In this document: positions 22,025 to 29,417 of the stretch, piece by piece | Numbering within the stretch: the stretch's first letter is position 1 | How the letters are laid out: each line of letters opens with the position of its first letter | Translations under genes and position numbers: made by a program | The notes under the pieces: generated by a model | What the model was told of the DNA's origin: nothing | Databases searched by the model: none | Seen by the model: the letters and a program-made list of their open reading frames with translations, nothing else | From: a virus | Direction: 5' to 3' (one strand) | DNA: 40,344 bases | Virus record (IMG/VR): IMGVR_UViG_3300036781_000285 | Span: 1-40,344 of that record

Positions 22025-22627
22025 TCAGGATTTCCCCGATATCCGGAATGGGAATAACTCGTGAGTAATTTGTTTGCCGTCACTCTGAAAAAGCCCTTTG
22101 TTGGCGTCTTGAAAGTGATGGCCTTTGCCGGCTATTTTAAACCCCGCGAACGGTTCCCGACGAAGGCCCTCGCGGGGTTTTTTCTTGCCCGCGTTTCGTG
22201 AATCGATTTTCCCTTCCTCGCCTTCGTCGGCCGTGAACCTGGAAACACGGATAACAACCAGAACCCCCGCCGCCGCCTGAAAAAGGAATGGAGCGCTCCG
22301 GGAATCATCGGTACCGGGGAGCGTCGGACGCCTCAACTCCAACCCCGGACAAATAGCATTCTGAGCCGATGGCGTTAAACGTGTTTCCCTTGGGCGGGCC
22401 GAGCGTTTGCCATCGCTAAAAGTCGCAACGCAACTTCCCAGTCCGGAAAGCAATTGCCTCCACGCGACAGCCACCCCGTCAACGGGTGAGCTGTCGACGC
22501 ACTGAGACCCGAACCAAAAGGCGATTCCCTCCGAACTCCGAAACAAATCCAAAAAGATGGGGAGGGGCGCAGGGGAGGGGGCTTGTCCCCCTCCCCGCTC
22601 TGTCTTGGGGGGGTAAATGTTGATCAC
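22025..22627 (-). CDS. 200-codon frame over the structured region
   Basis: This frame starts at a GTG overlapping the upstream stop as GTGA, the coupling style used throughout the phage, and stays open for 200 codons. The predicted protein is rich in Gly, Pro, Ser and Arg in its first half and shows no domain I recognise. The same DNA forms long, nested RNA hairpins with G-U pairs, and a strong terminator-like hairpin lies inside it. I favour RNA for the main role, but dual use cannot be excluded. Confidence 0.35.
   Translation of the reverse strand: MINIYPPKTERGGGQAPSPAPLPIFLDLFRSSEGIAFWFGSQCVDSSPVDGVAVAWRQLLSGLGSCVATFSDGKRSARPRETRLTPSAQNAICPGLELRRPTLPGTDDSRSAPFLFQAAAGVLVVIRVSRFTADEGEEGKIDSRNAGKKKPREGLRREPFAGFKIAGKGHHFQDANKGLFQSDGKQITHELFPFRISGKS
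22139..22180 (-). terminator. Terminator-like hairpin inside the structured region
   Basis: An 11-pair stem (AAACCCCGCGA with TCGCGGGGTTT) with a 20-base loop. On the minus strand it is followed by AAAATAG, a weak T-tract, while the plus strand has the better run (TTTTTTC). It may end the upstream structured RNA on the minus strand or stop antisense transcripts. Confidence 0.45.
22139..22620 (-). ncRNA. Candidate large structured RNA
   Basis: A stretch of about 480 bases between two early genes. As minus-strand RNA it gives H1 GGGGAGGGGG with CCCCCUCCCC (22596-22572, perfect 10 pairs), H2 CGACAGC/CACCC with GGGUG/GCUGUCG (22496-22465), a domain closed by UUCCGGAC with GUCCGGGG (22448-22441 and 22350-22343) that holds H3 AAGUUGC with GCGACUU and H4 AGCGAUGGC-AAACG with CGUUU-GCCAUCGGCU (22417-22364), and finally the 11-pair hairpin 22180-22139. 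G-U pairs in H3 and in the closing stem would be A-C on the plus strand, so the minus strand is favoured. No riboswitch, RNase P or tRNA-like pattern could be matched. A 200-codon frame also crosses it. Confidence 0.55.
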
Positions 22628-22938
22628 GGTTTTAACGAGTTCCGTTCCTCAAGTCTCGCTCCCATGAGGTGCTGATTAATCAAGTCGACTGCCATCGCGT
22701 GCGATAGTTCTCCCGTTCGGACGTCGGCTAGAATATTGTGAATCGATTGAAGCGCCGGACGTTTACCGCGCGGGCATTTCTCGGCATGATCGATGAAGCC
22801 GGCACACTCCGTATGCAGGATGATAAATTTCCCGCGGTGAAATGTGACGATCATATTTTCTTCGAGCGCGATCATTTCTCCGCATTGCGCGCAAGGACCG
22901 CTCCTCAAGTCTTCCCGGATTTGGTCTTTCGTGATCAT
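22624..22938 (-). CDS. Small zinc-finger-like protein
   Basis: A 104-residue protein from the ATG at 22938, whose ATGA overlaps the J-domain gene stop. It has a CAQC pair (residues about 16-19) followed by HTEC and AEKC, a typical zinc ribbon spacing for a small phage protein. The second half is helical. No precise family recognised. It is the last gene before the structured RNA candidate. Confidence 0.6.
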   Translation of the reverse strand: MITKDQIREDLRSGPCAQCGEMIALEENMIVTFHRGKFIILHTECAGFIDHAEKCPRGKRPALQSIHNILADVRTGELSHAMAVDLINQHLMGARLEERNSLKP

Positions 22939-23528
22939 TGTCCGAAGTGTTTCCTCGCCTGATCCCAAGCGCCGGCAAGCCAGGCCATCCGATCATGTGA
23001 ACCGCCTTGGTCGGGATGGGCCTTGAATGCCTTTTCACGGAACGCCGTCTTCGCCTGCTCAAATGTGCAATCGTGTTTCACGCCGAGCGCGTCCCACCAT
23101 GCCGAGCCGGTCGTACCCGGCGCCGGCAATGCGGTGTAACCGGCAAAAGCCTGTTCGAGTGTCCCGACGCCCCAGCGGATCCGGCCGCGCTGCGCTTCGA
23201 TGTCCTTCGCGATCGCCCAAAGATTGTCTTCGACTCGGTTCCACTTATCCACGGCCAGCACTCGCGGCCGGTCCTTGATTTTGAAGTAAATGGCGGCGCC
23301 GCCGTCGATTGGTTGCCGCTGATTCGAATACGGGACGCCGTCCTTCCGCAAAGGGACATTGGTCGAAATGATCACAAGCCAATCCCTGACGCCGAGCAAA
23401 CCGAGCTGTCGCAATATTTCCTTCGTCGCGGCCTCCATGGAATGAGATCCGAAGGCGGACGAGCTGCGAAGCTTGGCGCGCGGCCAGGCGGCCGGCCAGG
23501 ATAGGGGAAACGATTGTTGATCATTCAT
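22935..23528 (-). CDS. J-domain protein
   Basis: A 197-residue protein from the ATG at 23528. The C-terminal 45 residues form a J-domain-like unit (TAFREKAFKAHPDQGGSHDR) with HPD at 171-173, which stimulates DnaK-type chaperones. The first 150 residues (STNVPLRKDGVPYSNQRQP, YFKIKDRPRVLAVDKWNRVE) belong to a type I recall as frequently joined to a J domain in phage proteins. Its role in the cycle is not known; recruiting host Hsp70 is the obvious guess. An inverted repeat spanning about 90 bases stands upstream of the start. Confidence 0.75.
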   Translation of the reverse strand: MNDQQSFPLSWPAAWPRAKLRSSSAFGSHSMEAATKEILRQLGLLGVRDWLVIISTNVPLRKDGVPYSNQRQPIDGGAAIYFKIKDRPRVLAVDKWNRVEDNLWAIAKDIEAQRGRIRWGVGTLEQAFAGYTALPAPGTTGSAWWDALGVKHDCTFEQAKTAFREKAFKAHPDQGGSHDRMAWLAGAWDQARKHFGQ

Positions 23529-23540
23529 TGTAAAATGATG

Positions 23541-23634
23541 CCCCGCCGCCACACTCCGAACCGCTGCTAAGCGTTCAGGACGGGCCAAAAGCGCTATGCG
23601 CTATTGATCACTGAAGGACGGACGACGGGGCAAA
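23541..23634 (-). other. Long inverted repeat upstream of the J-domain gene
   Basis: GCCCCGTCG (minus strand near 23634) can pair with CGGCGGGGC (near 23541), enclosing about 75 bases that include the small hairpin AGCGCATAGCGCT. It lies between the stop at 23639 and the start at 23528. It might shape translation of the next gene. Confidence 0.3.
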
Positions 23635-23638
23635 GGGG

Positions 23639-23860
23639 TTAAAGTTTGTCGGACGGTTCGCCGGCTTGGGCGTCGGAAATCAGCCGATCGAGGGTTTCGC
23701 GGAAGCCGCGGAAATTGTCCGGATGATTGATCGTTTTAATCATCGCGAGGCTTTCTTGCTCCTCGAGGCCGACGATCAGAACGAAAGGCAACGAATGTTT
23801 TTTCAGGACCGTTTCGAGATCGTGTGCCGCGGCAAGGGCGGCTTCTTTTGAAGGGCTCAT
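23639..23860 (-). CDS. Small hypothetical protein
   Basis: A 73-residue acidic helical protein whose ATG overlaps the helicase stop (ATGA). It starts MSPSKEAALAAAHDLETVL and contains FVLIVGLEEQESLAM. No domain recognised. The tight coupling to the helicase gene points to joint expression. Confidence 0.5.
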   Translation of the reverse strand: MSPSKEAALAAAHDLETVLKKHSLPFVLIVGLEEQESLAMIKTINHPDNFRGFRETLDRLISDAQAGEPSDKL

Positions 23861-25554
23861 AAATCGATGTATTCCATTTCTTCGATGAACCGGCTCGGCC
23901 GGTGGGACTCGATCGCTTTCCATTTCGTGATGCGAGAGCGGGAGCTAAAGACGTAGAGGCGTTTCCGTGCGCGGGTGATTCCGACGTAGGCCAGGCGGCG
24001 TTCCTCTTCGATGTCGGCGTTTTTCCGCTGTCCGGGAATTATTTCATCCTCAAATCCGACGAGAAAAACGGAGTCGAATTCCTTCCCCTTGGCGCCATGC
24101 AGGGTCAGGCAATGGATGACTTCGCCCTCTTTCTCTTTCGATTCGGACGGCTTGGGATTCATCGCCAGCAGAAAAGCCAGTTCGATCATGGGAGAACCGT
24201 CCGGCAGCTCGCGGAGCTTCTCGGCAATGAGCATTTGGCTTTCAAGGCTGATCCCTTCGGAGTCCATTACCCGGCTTGCTCGTTCGGCCGAGAGGTTGGA
24301 AGCCAGGCCGAGCGATGTCTTATTGATCGACGAGAACGCGCGCGCGGACTCCTTTCGGATCTCATGCGCTTGCGCCCGGGCCTTGGCGGGGGAATCGCCG
24401 CGCGCCGTCGCCCGGGCGATCAGATAGAAAAAACCGAGCGTATCGTTCTCGGGATAAACGAGCAGATCGACGAGGGTCCGGGCCAAGTGGAAATCCTTTG
24501 GAAGATCCCGCTCGCCGCGCTTCGAAACCTTGAATCCGGCCGCATCAAGCGCCGCGGCGTATTCGTCGGCCAGGTGATTCGTCCGGGTCAAGACCGCAAC
24601 CGATCCGTCGCCCCAGGTTCCCAGGTCTTGCATGACGTCAAGAACCGCGGCGATCTCCGCACCGCCGTTGCGATCAGGCGGGAAAACATGCACCTCGCCG
24701 CCCGGGCCCTTCGTCGAGATCGTTTTCTTTTCCACCCGGTTCGCGTTGTGGGAAATCAGTTCATTGGCCGTGGCGCAAATCTCGGCATGGGACCGGAAGT
24801 TTTCCTGCAGCTTGATCACCTGGACGCGCTCGCGTTTGATATAGGTCAACAGGCCGAGCACATTGCCGCCGCGGAAGCCGAAAATCGATTGATCCGGATC
24901 CCCGACGAAAAACTTTTGCATCTTGAGCGCGCGATAAATCCGCCAGTCGACCGGGCCCGAGTCCTGAACCTCGTCGACGAATAGATAAAGGAAACGGTCG
25001 GCAATTGCGTCGGTTTCTTCCAACATTCGGGCGAACTCGGTCAGCAAAACGTCAAAGTCGACCATGCCGGCGCCGCGAAGGTCGTCATAATAGGCCGCAA
25101 GGACCGTTTCCGGGAGGGTCATTTTCCCGGACGGGCAACCGATTTCCGATTTGAGCTTCATCAGTTTGGCAATCGCGAGCTTGCAACCCAGGCTCGAGGC
25201 TTTGCTCGCGAGCAGGTCGGCCGCGTTCTCCGGGTTGATCACCGTCATCCGTTCGCCGTAACCCATGATTGCGCCGTGTGCTTTGAGCATCATCAGCGCG
25301 AACCCGTGCAACGTTCCGCAATAACCGAGTTTCGCGGATCCGTTCAGCCGCTTTTCGATTTCGCGCGCGCCGGCATTCGTGAAGGTCAAGGCGACGATCT
25401 CGGCCGGCCTCGCGCCCATGTTCATCAAAAGCAGGTTGATTCGTTGCGTGAAGACTTCGGTCTTTCCGGATCCGGGCCCGGCGAGAACGACAATGTCCGA
25501 TTCGCCCGAAAAGATCGCCTCACTTTGCGAAGGGGTGAAGATCTTGCCGCTCAT
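23857..25554 (-). CDS. UvrD/Rep-type superfamily 1 helicase
   Basis: A 565-residue SF1 helicase. Walker A is AGPGSGKT (residues 25-32), Walker B VDEVQD (193-198), motif III GDPDQSIFGFRGG follows, and the late motifs TLHGAKGKEFDSVFLVG and YVGITRARKRLYVFSSR complete the set. It is shorter than UvrD (about 720) because the insertion subdomains are reduced. It would unwind DNA in phage replication or recombination with the ERF and SbcC-like proteins. It overlaps both neighbours by ATGA, in a compact repair cluster. Confidence 0.92.
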   Translation of the reverse strand: MSGKIFTPSQSEAIFSGESDIVVLAGPGSGKTEVFTQRINLLLMNMGARPAEIVALTFTNAGAREIEKRLNGSAKLGYCGTLHGFALMMLKAHGAIMGYGERMTVINPENAADLLASKASSLGCKLAIAKLMKLKSEIGCPSGKMTLPETVLAAYYDDLRGAGMVDFDVLLTEFARMLEETDAIADRFLYLFVDEVQDSGPVDWRIYRALKMQKFFVGDPDQSIFGFRGGNVLGLLTYIKRERVQVIKLQENFRSHAEICATANELISHNANRVEKKTISTKGPGGEVHVFPPDRNGGAEIAAVLDVMQDLGTWGDGSVAVLTRTNHLADEYAAALDAAGFKVSKRGERDLPKDFHLARTLVDLLVYPENDTLGFFYLIARATARGDSPAKARAQAHEIRKESARAFSSINKTSLGLASNLSAERASRVMDSEGISLESQMLIAEKLRELPDGSPMIELAFLLAMNPKPSESKEKEGEVIHCLTLHGAKGKEFDSVFLVGFEDEIIPGQRKNADIEEERRLAYVGITRARKRLYVFSSRSRITKWKAIESHRPSRFIEEMEYIDL

Positions 25555-25820
25555 TGGGACGGGGCTCCAAGGTGATTTTTAATCAGAAATTCGAAGGCGT
25601 CGGCCTTGGTCATTTCTGAATGATAAATAAAATAGAAATCCCGATCGGTTTCCTCATCATGGAAAATTGAAATCCGGTACCACACTCCCGGAAAAGATCC
25701 CATCGGGCCAATCCCCGAAGGCTCGGAGTCCAAGGCCTTGAAATATTCTCCGCGAGTGTCCGCGACATTCTTTATCTGTCCATCAAGCGGACCTCCGATA
25801 AGCTTCAGTTTGATTTTCAT
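25551..25820 (-). CDS. Small hypothetical protein
   Basis: An 89-residue protein; ATG at 25820 with the leader motif one base upstream, so the TTG at 25826 is not the start. It begins MKIKLKLIGGPLDGQI and has a strand-rich pattern with WYRISIFHDEETDRDFYFI, a composition of a small beta protein. No family assigned. Stop overlaps the helicase start. Confidence 0.55.
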   Translation of the reverse strand: MKIKLKLIGGPLDGQIKNVADTRGEYFKALDSEPSGIGPMGSFPGVWYRISIFHDEETDRDFYFIYHSEMTKADAFEFLIKNHLGAPSQ

Positions 25821-25821
25821 G

Positions 25822-25833
25822 TTCAAGTTCTCT
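25822..25833 (-). promoter_or_regulatory. Leader motif copy 3 (AGAGAACTTGAA)
   Basis: Exact copy. It ends 1 base before the ATG at 25820. A GGATT...AATCC hairpin ends seven bases upstream of it. Confidence 0.8.
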
Positions 25834-25834
25834 G

Positions 25835-26107
25835 CTACGGATTTTTCTCTCTGTAATCCTCAATGATCCGGTCGGCTTCTTCCTTCTCCTTTTGATAGGC
25901 GGCGTACTTTTCAGGATTCGGTTTTGCGTCTTTCAAAACCTGCTCATGAGGAATACCGAGAATCGCCGCATGTGCTTCGGTCAATTTTTCGTAAGTAGCT
26001 GTTCCATATCCAAGGAGCCAGAATTTGCGGGGATCATAAATGATCGTTTGCAACGTGTGACGGATAGCGGCCGCCGCTAATTTTTGAGTTTCTTCAGTCA
26101 TGTTCAT
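25835..26107 (-). CDS. Small hypothetical protein
   Basis: A 90-residue mostly helical protein (MNMTEETQKLAAAAIRHTLQ), starting at ATG 26107 with the leader motif one base upstream; a second ATG lies two codons on. The C-terminus is charged (YAAYQKEKEEADRIIEDYRE). Nothing in it allows a function call. It opens a new translation block after the SbcC-like gene. Confidence 0.55.
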   Translation of the reverse strand: MNMTEETQKLAAAAIRHTLQTIIYDPRKFWLLGYGTATYEKLTEAHAAILGIPHEQVLKDAKPNPEKYAAYQKEKEEADRIIEDYREKNP

Positions 26108-26108
26108 T

Positions 26109-26120
26109 TTCAAGTTCTCT
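26109..26120 (-). promoter_or_regulatory. Leader motif copy 2 (AGAGAACTTGAA)
   Basis: Exact copy. It ends 1 base before the ATG at 26107. A TCGGGG-TTT-CCCCGA hairpin stands nine bases upstream. Confidence 0.8.
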
Positions 26121-26160
26121 CCTGTTGCATCGGGGAAACCCCGACGAACGCCATCAGGGA

Positions 26161-28146
26161 TTAACCCGTGATGACGTCAAATTGGTAGGTGATATTCTCG
26201 AGATTGTTCTGCGCGCCGAGCTCGTCGATCGCAGCGCGATAAAGCACTTCCCGGCCGACATCGATCCCGACGAACTGATTCAAATCGCCGGCCTTCAGCG
26301 CCTGATCGATTCGGAAGAGCACCCGCGGAAGGTTTGCATCCGATATCCGCCCCATTTCGTCCAGGATCATGACGCCGAAAGGCGAGGAAGCCGAAAGGGC
26401 TATTTGAATCGCAGCATATGCAAGGGCCTTCTCGGTACCGGAAAAGGTGTTGTGAGCGACCCAAAGACCATCCCGCCAGGTTCCGATCTCGCCGGCTTTG
26501 TAACTGAGCGGTGAGCGCAGCATGTCCCCGAAAAGGGCGTTTGCCTTGTTGAGGAGCGGAACGAAGACATCGCTGACCATTTGGGCCTGAATTTCCCGCA
26601 AGGCCACGGTTGCGCCCTTGATCACTTCGATTTCGCGCTTCGCTTCGTCCCTCTGCTCCTCGGCCTCGGCCAGGCGCTGCAGATCGCCGGCGCGTGCCAT
26701 GGCCTTTCGGTGAACTTCCTTCAAATTGCGCTGCGAGTCGGTTTTTACATTGATCGAGGTTTGCACGTCGTCGACCTGTTGCTGAAGAAGCGCATCCTCA
26801 GCCGGAAGTTGATCAAGCTCGGCGTTCAGGGTGTCGAGTCGCGATATCAGGCCCGTAAGACGGTGAATTTCGCGCGTAGCGACCGAAATTTGTCGGGAGA
26901 GGGTATCCGCCTGGGTCTGAACCTGATTCGCGGCCGACCATGCCGCCACAGCGTCACGCCACTTTTGCAAGGCATGTTCTTCGACTTTCACAAGTTCCGC
27001 CACTTTATCCGAAAATCCTTCGATCGAAATCACCAGTTCGGCGGCCCGTTGCATCTTCCAATTGTCGCCAGTTGCCCCGCAATATGGGCAAATCGGCGCA
27101 GCGTCCAAATCCTGCAGGGCCTTTTCCTGTTCCTTGACTGTCTTTTTATGGGAATCGATCTGGATCCGGATGGATTTCGCACCGCTTAATAGGTTGGCGT
27201 TTTCGATGGCCATCACGCCGAGAGCATCCAGGCCAGGGACCGCCAGTTTTGAAAGCGCATCCTCCCCGGCATTTTTCGAGGCGTTTTGATCCGCCATGAA
27301 CAACCGGTCTTTCGCGCCGGCTTCGATTTCCTTTTTGAGGTATTTGCGGCGCTCGCGGGCCTTCACGATCGCGTCGTAAGACCCGATAAACACGCCTTTC
27401 TTTTGGGAGAGTTCGGCCAGCTCGCGTTCGAGTAATCCGATTTGCTGCTCGATCGACGAAATCGACGCGCCGCCGGTCTCATCTTGGGCCCGCAAATAGG
27501 CGAGGCCCTGAATTGTCCGTTGCATCTTGTCGGAGAGGTCGGCCGATTCCTTGGCGAAGGTCTTCGTCGATTCGATGGCCAGGGCGACGAATTGCTGAGG
27601 GTTCTCAAACCCGGCTTCGGTGCAAACGTCGTCCAGCTTCGCCAGATAACTTTCCACGTCGGCCGGCGTATAACCGGCTTCCGGATCCGGCGAGGCGAGA
27701 GATTGCCGAATCTTCTCTTGAACGACGATCGGGGACCACTCGTCGGCATCCATCGGAATCATCGCGGTGACATAGTCCACGCGCTCCCGGTCGCTCTTCG
27801 CAAAGTATTCGTCGGCGTTGAGCATCACATTCATGCCGGCGAACTGCTCGATCGTTGGGGGGACGATTGCGCCCGACTTGATCGAATCGCCCGAGACGAA
27901 CCATTTTCTCGTGATGGTTTCGCCGGTGTCGAATACTCCACGCAGCAGCATTTCCCGGCCGCTCATGAGTTTTGACGTCTTCGCCTTGCCGAGCTCGGGC
28001 AGGTAGCCGACGAGAAGAAGCCGGATTGCATCGGTCAGGGTCGTCTTTCCGACCCAATTTTCCCCGATGACCATATTCAGGGAAGAAAGGTTTCGGGCGA
28101 AGCTTTGCCCTTTGAAGTTCGAAACGGAAATTGAGGTGAGGCGCAT
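26161..28146 (-). CDS. SbcC/Rad50-like AAA ATPase with zinc hook
   Basis: A 661-residue SMC-like ATPase. Walker A is GENWVGKTT (residues 28-36), a long helical region follows, the hook motif is CPYC (353-356) at the centre, another coiled coil follows, and the C-terminal part holds FSGTEKALA (568-576, signature motif) and VMILDE (592-597, Walker B). This is the two-head plus zinc-hook design of Rad50/SbcC in small form. No SbcD-like nuclease gene was found next to it, so it may work alone or with host SbcD. It would process DNA ends in recombination with the ERF protein. The short head-to-hook arms suggest a compact phage version. Confidence 0.85.
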   Translation of the reverse strand: MRLTSISVSNFKGQSFARNLSSLNMVIGENWVGKTTLTDAIRLLLVGYLPELGKAKTSKLMSGREMLLRGVFDTGETITRKWFVSGDSIKSGAIVPPTIEQFAGMNVMLNADEYFAKSDRERVDYVTAMIPMDADEWSPIVVQEKIRQSLASPDPEAGYTPADVESYLAKLDDVCTEAGFENPQQFVALAIESTKTFAKESADLSDKMQRTIQGLAYLRAQDETGGASISSIEQQIGLLERELAELSQKKGVFIGSYDAIVKARERRKYLKKEIEAGAKDRLFMADQNASKNAGEDALSKLAVPGLDALGVMAIENANLLSGAKSIRIQIDSHKKTVKEQEKALQDLDAAPICPYCGATGDNWKMQRAAELVISIEGFSDKVAELVKVEEHALQKWRDAVAAWSAANQVQTQADTLSRQISVATREIHRLTGLISRLDTLNAELDQLPAEDALLQQQVDDVQTSINVKTDSQRNLKEVHRKAMARAGDLQRLAEAEEQRDEAKREIEVIKGATVALREIQAQMVSDVFVPLLNKANALFGDMLRSPLSYKAGEIGTWRDGLWVAHNTFSGTEKALAYAAIQIALSASSPFGVMILDEMGRISDANLPRVLFRIDQALKAGDLNQFVGIDVGREVLYRAAIDELGAQNNLENITYQFDVITG

Positions 28147-28157
28147 GGGATTAGGGT

Positions 28158-28538
28158 TTAAAGGGAAATGTCTTTGTCGAGTTCACACGCCGGCGAGCGC
28201 ACTTCGACCGGTCCATGTCGCGCAACTTCGATCGCTTCTTTTTGATCCTCTAATTCCCCGGCGCGGTGGATCGCCCATTGAAAGCCGTCCGTCGATTCCC
28301 AAAAGGTTTTCGCTCTGCCGTATTGAGAGAATAAATTAAGCGGGATCGCTTGGACCTCGGGAAAGTTCTGCAAAACGGGCGTCGGGATCTTCTTTTCCCC
28401 GTCCAACAATTGGCGAAAAATCTCGCAGTCTAAAACGGTGCTTTCTCCGTTCTCGTCTGTCGTGACGATCCGCTTGCGGATCACGCCGAAAGCGATCCCG
28501 CCTTGATATTGAATTAAAATCGGTTCGTTGATGTCCAT
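28158..28538 (-). CDS. Hypothetical protein
   Basis: A 126-residue protein starting MDINEPILIQYQGGIAFGV, 12 bases upstream of the SbcC-like start. The first half is strand-rich (FGVIRKRIVTTDENGES), the second helical. No catalytic or metal site found. It lies in the recombination cluster, which is the only clue. Confidence 0.5.
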   Translation of the reverse strand: MDINEPILIQYQGGIAFGVIRKRIVTTDENGESTVLDCEIFRQLLDGEKKIPTPVLQNFPEVQAIPLNLFSQYGRAKTFWESTDGFQWAIHRAGELEDQKEAIEVARHGPVEVRSPACELDKDISL

Positions 28539-28547
28539 GGATGGGGA

Positions 28548-28973
28548 TCAGTTGTGTGATGGGTTGATGACGCTTTCGCGGTTTGGGTTCTGAACGATCT
28601 CGACGAACCACGCCGGCGGGATTTGTCCGGAGACAAGCCGCCAATAATGATTCCCGGGAAAGGAATTTAAAAAGGACTCGGAATCGGGGTGATATTTTCG
28701 CGCCATGAGCGGCCAGGGAACGACGCGATCGAGGGCGATCGGCGGAATCGCAATCGTAATCCGCCATTCATCGCGCCGGAAGGGAAGGTGGGAATGTGGT
28801 TGGGGCCTCGCCCATTCCTGCATGAAATCGCCATTGATCGTGGTCCATTGCCATCCGCCCACCATTGAAACCCGATCAAGCTTGTCGAGATTCCATGGGA
28901 TGACGCCCTTCGTCAATCCCTGCGCCCGGATCAATGGAATGTGTTTCCGCGAGGTGAAGTGATATAAGGTCAT
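28548..28973 (-). CDS. ART-like small protein (possible ADP-ribosyltransferase fold)
   Basis: A 141-residue protein. Its opening MTLYHFTSRKHIPLIRAQGL is the YHFT...I...GL start seen in RNA 2'-phosphotransferase/ART-like and DarT-like families, and it ends with LVSGQIPPAWFVEI. The middle has FRRDEWRITIAIPPIALDRV. From memory, a family with this plan exists in phages, called only hypothetical. The catalytic residues were not assigned and no toxin partner is seen next door. Overlaps the next gene's stop (ATGA). Confidence 0.5.
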   Translation of the reverse strand: MTLYHFTSRKHIPLIRAQGLTKGVIPWNLDKLDRVSMVGGWQWTTINGDFMQEWARPQPHSHLPFRRDEWRITIAIPPIALDRVVPWPLMARKYHPDSESFLNSFPGNHYWRLVSGQIPPAWFVEIVQNPNRESVINPSHN

Positions 28974-29158
28974 GATTTGCGCGCCGCCTTATTGGCGGTG
29001 TATTTCTCGACATTTTGAGCCATCGAAGTGCCGAGGTTTTCGAAAATGGTGCTCCCGGCAAAAAACCCGGTCGTCAGGGAATACCAGACGAAAGAGCAGA
29101 TGAATCCGATCAAAAGGAAGGGGATCATCACCATGAAGAAGAGAATCATTTTGATCAT
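28970..29158 (-). CDS. Small membrane protein
   Basis: A 62-residue protein from the ATG at 29158 with one strongly hydrophobic stretch (residues about 4-35, MILFFMVMIPFLLIGFICSF and on), followed by a polar tail ending in KYTANKAARKS. It would be a one- or two-span inner-membrane protein. No function known; it is produced early. The start chosen leaves only 7 bases after the previous stop. Confidence 0.55.
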   Translation of the reverse strand: MIKMILFFMVMIPFLLIGFICSFVWYSLTTGFFAGSTIFENLGTSMAQNVEKYTANKAARKS

Positions 29159-29165
29159 AAAAATT

Positions 29166-29417
29166 TTATTTCCCGCCGAGTGTTGCGTAGTGTGGAATTC
29201 CCGTGAGGTGAACGAATCCCTTTTCACTGAAGCAATTCAAGGTTTTCCGTTTCTTGTACGCCTCGCGGATATTCATCGGGGTATGAATCGAAAGCCGAAA
29301 GCGCGTGCAGACCGTCGCGGTCTTGAACGACCAGCACTCTTTCACGCCGAGATCGTTGTTCCCATTGTAGAAATTATTACGGCAACCTTCACACATGGAT
29401 TTCGTCGGCGTGCTCAT
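29166..29417 (-). CDS. Small zinc-binding-type protein
   Basis: An 83-residue protein from the ATG at 29417 overlapping the ERF stop (ATGA). Cysteines in CEGC (residues 9-12) and further on (ECWSFK, TVCTRFR, NCFSEKG) suggest one zinc site. The motif NNFYNGNNDLGVKECWSFK recalls a widespread small phage family of unknown role, from memory. It follows the ERF recombinase and is likely co-expressed with it. Confidence 0.6.
   Translation of the reverse strand: MSTPTKSMCEGCRNNFYNGNNDLGVKECWSFKTATVCTRFRLSIHTPMNIREAYKKRKTLNCFSEKGFVHLTGIPHYATLGGK

Noticed and set aside
22441-22540. tRNA- or RNase P-like elements in the structured region
   Set aside because: A GGTTCGGGTC string and a TTTCCGGAC string recall them, but the arms and spacing needed are absent.
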